From Bacteroidota bacterium (lineage in GTDB: Bacteria > Bacteroidota > Bacteroidia > Chitinophagales > Chitinophagaceae), in NCBI GenBank assembly GCA_024640255.1, contig JAHEFI010000003.1, positions 62,001-126,000 of the forward strand: a stretch of 64,000 nucleotides of DNA. The letters run 5' to 3'. The notes beneath the pieces were generated by a model that had not been told where the DNA came from, ran no database searches, and was given only the letters and a program-made list of their open reading frames with translations. This document shows, piece by piece, positions 60,921 to 64,000 of this stretch (positions are counted from its first letter, which is position 1; every line of letters starts with the position of its first letter). The translations under genes were made by a program, and so were the position numbers.

Positions 60921-62228
60921 TTACTTCGTCAATCGATGCATCGTTAATGCTGCTCTCTTAATTAAAAAAGGTAATTCATTTAAGTTAATCGTTTCTCCTA
61001 CTGCATGCGCTCCTTTTCCAGAGGCGCCTAGTCCATCTATACAATCTACATAAGCTGCGATATAACTAATATCACCAGCTCCTCTAGATCCTGGATCTCC
61101 AGCTACAGTAGCACCCAATCCCATATCCACAGTTACACCGCTAATGATATTTAAGATTTTGTCATTGCCTTCTGTTGGGGCCATGCTAGGGATGCCGTCT
61201 TGGAAAGTGATTTTGGCGCGCGCGCCTGTTAGATTATTATTGTTAACGATAGTACTCATCACCGCGCGCGCCTTATTCTTTTGTTCCTCTGTCAAAAATC
61301 TTAAATCTCCAATCACTACCGTGCTGGGTGCGATGATATTGGTTTTACCAATAGTGCTTCCAAAAGATTTAGCATCGTCGTATTGCATATCAGATCCACC
61401 AATAAATAAGCCTGGATTAAAAGTCAAGTATTTTTCTTGACTCAATTGTTCTCTAAAACTATTTAAAATTCTAGCAGCTTCATAAATCGCACCATAGCCT
61501 GCATAAGGTGTAAACACGCCACTGCTATGACCCGTCTTTGCATTTACTTCTAATTTCCAACCACTAGCACCTCTTCTTGCAGTAGCCACTGATCTTAATC
61601 CATTCGCTCCTTCAAAAGCCAATGCTACTTCTGCTTTTTTAGCTCGTTCAATAAAATCTCCTCTACTCACTTCTCTAGGATATCCAGCATGTTCTTCATC
61701 TCCGGTAAAGTAAGCAGTGATCGCTGCGTCTTTTAATAATCCCTGTGCTTGCAATGCTTGTAAAGCAATAATCATTACCACATCTCCTCCCTTCATATCA
61801 TTAGCTCCTTGACCTGTAGCAGTTGAATCATTGATCATCGTGAAAGGATTCGCAGGCATATCTGGTTCAAACACCGTATCCAAATGACCAATTAAAAATA
61901 ATTTCTTACCCTTTGATTTCTTTGAATTATTCACTGCTGGCGTACTCGCTACCAAATGACCTGCACGCTTTAAAGAGTCTGGCATACTAATCCATTCTGT
62001 TTGCATACCTGCTTTCTCTAATTCTCTTCTATAGATAGCGCCAACTTTTTTAACCCCCTCAATATTTAAAGTACCACTATTTACATTCACCGACTCTTTC
62101 AATAGCTCAATCGCTCTTGGCATATTGGCATCAATATACTCCATCAACTTTTTCTCTTCCTTCGTTAACTGCGCCTGCGCATTGGTAAAAGACAATGCTA
62201 CTAAAATAACTACTAGTAATTTTTTCAT
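60921..62228 (-). CDS. Secreted M20-family metallopeptidase (glutamate-carboxypeptidase-like)
   Basis: A 435-residue zinc peptidase with a signal peptide (cut after AQAQ near residue 20). Metal and catalytic motifs are GHLDTV with His115 and Asp117, GANDMKGG with Asp144, and GDEEHAG with Glu178/Glu179. A late histidine is in GKGAHAVGE. This resembles carboxypeptidase G2-like enzymes acting on C-terminal glutamate or aminoacyl substrates in the periplasm. The start is ATG at 62228. It follows the TonB-dependent receptor gene by 66 bp in the same direction, so the two may be linked in nutrient uptake. It is not obviously part of the glycan locus. Confidence 0.9.
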   Translation of the reverse strand: MKKLLVVILVALSFTNAQAQLTKEEKKLMEYIDANMPRAIELLKESVNVNSGTLNIEGVKKVGAIYRRELEKAGMQTEWISMPDSLKRAGHLVASTPAVNNSKKSKGKKLFLIGHLDTVFEPDMPANPFTMINDSTATGQGANDMKGGDVVMIIALQALQAQGLLKDAAITAYFTGDEEHAGYPREVSRGDFIERAKKAEVALAFEGANGLRSVATARRGASGWKLEVNAKTGHSSGVFTPYAGYGAIYEAARILNSFREQLSQEKYLTFNPGLFIGGSDMQYDDAKSFGSTIGKTNIIAPSTVVIGDLRFLTEEQKNKARAVMSTIVNNNNLTGARAKITFQDGIPSMAPTEGNDKILNIISGVTVDMGLGATVAGDPGSRGAGDISYIAAYVDCIDGLGASGKGAHAVGETINLNELPFLIKRAALTMHRLTK

Positions 62229-62294
62229 AAAATGAGTTTAGAAAATAAACTTAGAATTGCACTACAAGTTAATGAATTTTGGCATGACTATACA

Positions 62295-64000
62295 CTAGTC
62301 AAATACCAAGGGTACGTTAACTTTTATACTAAAGTTGCGTCCCATATTAAATACGCCCATTCTTCCGGTTGCTTCGTTAATGGATGTGTATTTTAATCTG
62401 CTCAAATGATTTTGATAAGCTATATCGGTTAGGTTCTGCGCCACCAAGGAGATAGACAAAATAGTTTTTCCATTTTGTTGTATCTGTGTACCTGCACCCA
62501 AATTAATTAAGGTATATCCTGGGGTATTGGTTTCTGTATTATATCCTGTAAAGGCATTGTTTTGTGCAGCTACCTGATCAAACTGTATACTGAAATAAGT
62601 ATTCTTTGTGTCTTTGATAAAATGATCCAACTCGTACCTGCATTCTGCGATCCATCTAAATGGAGGAATACTTGGCAAATTAAAACTATTGTCCACTGCT
62701 TGATCAAATCTTCCTCTTACATAAGAAAAGGTATTTTCAATATGCAATCCATCTAATGGGTGAGGATGCAAATCCAAGCTTGCTTCTGCACCATACAATT
62801 TGGCATTGTTTTGTTGGAACTCGAAAAATTGGAATCCTTGATTATGTTGTATAAAATTTGGATCCACTCTTAATGGTATGGCCGTCAATATTTTTTGATA
62901 AAAAATATAATCATTCACCATATTGTAAAACACATTGCCTGCAAAAGAGACATGCTCATTGCTCCACTCTGTGCCTAGATCAAATTGTATACTTTTTTCT
63001 GATTTTAAACTAGTGTTACCTAATTCATATCTGTTAGTTCCCTCGTGCGCACCATTGCTTCCTAACTCGGCCATATTGGGTGCTCTATATCCTTTGGCGA
63101 TATTTAATTTATAGACCCAATTATTTTTGGCTTCGTAAGTCATACCAAAAGAACCTGCCATCGCACCATAATCTTTTTGTACTTTAAACCCATCTTGTAC
63201 AAACTCCACTGCTTTTTTATCCACCCTCACGCCTCCGCTATAAGTTAGCTGATGCGCTCTTTTTTGTGTGTAGAAAAACAATCCTGCATCTACTGTCTTA
63301 TAAGCAGGAATCAACACTTCTACTCCTTTGTTTTTATTTTCTTGTTGCATTCCATTGACACCAATAGTATGCTTCCAATTATTTTTTTCTGGTAATAAAT
63401 ATTGAAATGAATAATTAAGCGTGCCTAAATCAAAATACAAACTCTTCTCTTTTGGATCTTCTACATTACCAAATTCCATTCGCTCGTTTCTTTGGTAAGC
63501 CATATTGGCCTTGATTCTTCCAGTACCCCACTTAATAGAATTATCCAATGTGTATTTGGTATGCTTTACTTTTTGATAAGGGATATCTGTAAACTGCTCT
63601 ACAAAACTTCCATCTGTATTTCTTTCTCCTTCAATCACGCCAAGTTGTTGATTAAACTGACTTACAAAAAAATGTGTGTATCCCCATTCTTTCTCTACGC
63701 CTGTATACATGCTTCCATTCAACTCTTTAAATTGTGAGTTAGCAACATATCCGTCGTATTTGTTTTTATAGGCACTTGCATCTTTGAAGGATCCATTAAT
63801 ACCCCACACCCATCCTTTATTATTTCCTGCAAAATCTACATGCGAACCTTTTAAATTATTATTGGATTGATAGTTTGCAAAAATATTTCCTCGCACTGCA
63901 CCTTCAGGCACTGGCACATTAGACACTACATTGATCACGCCACTCAATGCTTCACTTCCATAAATGATACTTGCTGGTACTTTTAAAATTTCTGTTCTGC
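62295..64000 (-). CDS. TonB-dependent outer-membrane receptor, N-terminus cut by window edge
   Basis: About 568 residues of a receptor whose start lies beyond position 64000. The plug domain reads RTEILKVPASIIYGSEALSGVINVV, characteristic of TonB-dependent receptors, and the frame is open to the window edge. A long barrel region follows with alternating aromatic strands (for example TYEAKNNWVYKLNIAKGYRAPNMAELG, typical of the family), ending in an aromatic-rich final strand (FSIKVNVPLVF). It is an active outer-membrane importer energised by TonB; substrate (siderophore, vitamin or sugar) is unknown. An internal TTG at 63947 is not the real start. Confidence 0.9.
   Translation of the reverse strand, partial: RTEILKVPASIIYGSEALSGVINVVSNVPVPEGAVRGNIFANYQSNNNLKGSHVDFAGNNKGWVWGINGSFKDASAYKNKYDGYVANSQFKELNGSMYTGVEKEWGYTHFFVSQFNQQLGVIEGERNTDGSFVEQFTDIPYQKVKHTKYTLDNSIKWGTGRIKANMAYQRNERMEFGNVEDPKEKSLYFDLGTLNYSFQYLLPEKNNWKHTIGVNGMQQENKNKGVEVLIPAYKTVDAGLFFYTQKRAHQLTYSGGVRVDKKAVEFVQDGFKVQKDYGAMAGSFGMTYEAKNNWVYKLNIAKGYRAPNMAELGSNGAHEGTNRYELGNTSLKSEKSIQFDLGTEWSNEHVSFAGNVFYNMVNDYIFYQKILTAIPLRVDPNFIQHNQGFQFFEFQQNNAKLYGAEASLDLHPHPLDGLHIENTFSYVRGRFDQAVDNSFNLPSIPPFRWIAECRYELDHFIKDTKNTYFSIQFDQVAAQNNAFTGYNTETNTPGYTLINLGAGTQIQQNGKTILSISLVAQNLTDIAYQNHLSRLKYTSINEATGRMGVFNMGRNFSIKVNVPLVFD

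Noticed and set aside
63945..63947. TTG as the start of the TonB-dependent receptor
   Set aside because: The frame stays open upstream to the window edge and encodes plug-domain residues, so the gene is cut by the edge.
1..64000. CRISPR arrays, tRNAs, rRNAs, insertion sequences
   Set aside because: No regular repeat-spacer pattern, no tRNA-like cloverleaf, no rRNA sequence and no transposase frame was seen on reading both strands.

Overview
The window looks like a surface-polysaccharide (capsule / O-antigen-type) biosynthesis and export locus of a Bacteroidota bacterium, possibly of the Chitinophagia. The grounds are low GC, Wza-type exporters with many SLBB repeats, several Wzi-like outer-membrane proteins, a TonB-dependent receptor, and TAnnTTTG -7-like promoter elements at several gene starts. 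No rRNA, tRNA, CRISPR array or intact insertion sequence was seen. Placement below phylum level is a guess.

Layout. (1) 1-10032, minus strand: an 11-gene, tightly coupled operon encoding an acyl carrier protein, FabZ-like dehydratase, thiamine-diphosphate carboligase, divergent NeuB-type synthase, AMP-forming acyl ligase, LuxE-like acyl transferase, LuxC-like acyl reductase, FabG-like reductase, alpha/beta hydrolase, NeuD-like acyltransferase and FabD (cut by the window edge). I recognise no named pathway with this combination. It is the best candidate here for an undescribed system: fatty-acid-style chemistry that could make an aldehyde and extend it with pyruvate or PEP. (2) 10113-16093: GT4 glycosyltransferase, FkbH-like protein with a Cys-rich N-terminal extension, NodB-type deacetylase, and a large GT-B-like surface-carbohydrate protein. 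(3) 16278-20439: a compact cassette of D-2-hydroxyacid dehydrogenase, KdsB-like cytidylyltransferase, FAH-family enzyme, aberrant GAPDH and HAD phosphatase. It probably makes a second CMP-activated acidic monosaccharide. (4) 20447-27610: methyltransferase, epimerase, Wzx, GT2, Wzy-like polymerase and a PFTS-motif protein. (5) 27722-40139: a pseudaminic-acid-type pathway (PseB, PseC, PseG-PseH fusion, PseI, SpsF-type cytidylyltransferase fused to a class-III aminotransferase) with tailoring enzymes (aldo/keto reductase, GNAT, RmlD-like reductase, PIG-L deacetylase, phosphoesterase, epimerase, ATP-grasp ligase). (6) 40140-40741: the only long stretch without an intact gene. It carries a decayed remnant of UDP-glucose 6-dehydrogenase. 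(7) 40742-60920: export and assembly: Wzz, Wza, initiating sugar transferase, three Wzi-like proteins, O-antigen polymerase/ligase-like protein, a second Wzx, glycosyltransferases, a second Wzz, methyltransferase, plant-type GDP-mannose 3,5-epimerase-like enzyme and WecG/TagA transferase. (8) 60921-64000: ordinary chromosomal flank (secreted M20 peptidase, TonB-dependent receptor cut by the edge).

How it fits together (inference). Two NeuB-family synthases and two CTP-dependent activating enzymes suggest that two different CMP-activated keto-acid sugars are made. They would be assembled on undecaprenyl phosphate by the initiating transferase and the glycosyltransferases, flipped by Wzx, polymerised by Wzy, and exported through Wzz/Wza with Wzi-like surface anchoring. 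Most genes lie on the minus strand with short gaps or 1-26 bp overlaps. Base composition rises visibly from the very AT-rich left part to the flank after about 59 kb, as expected for an exchangeable biosynthetic locus beside core genes.
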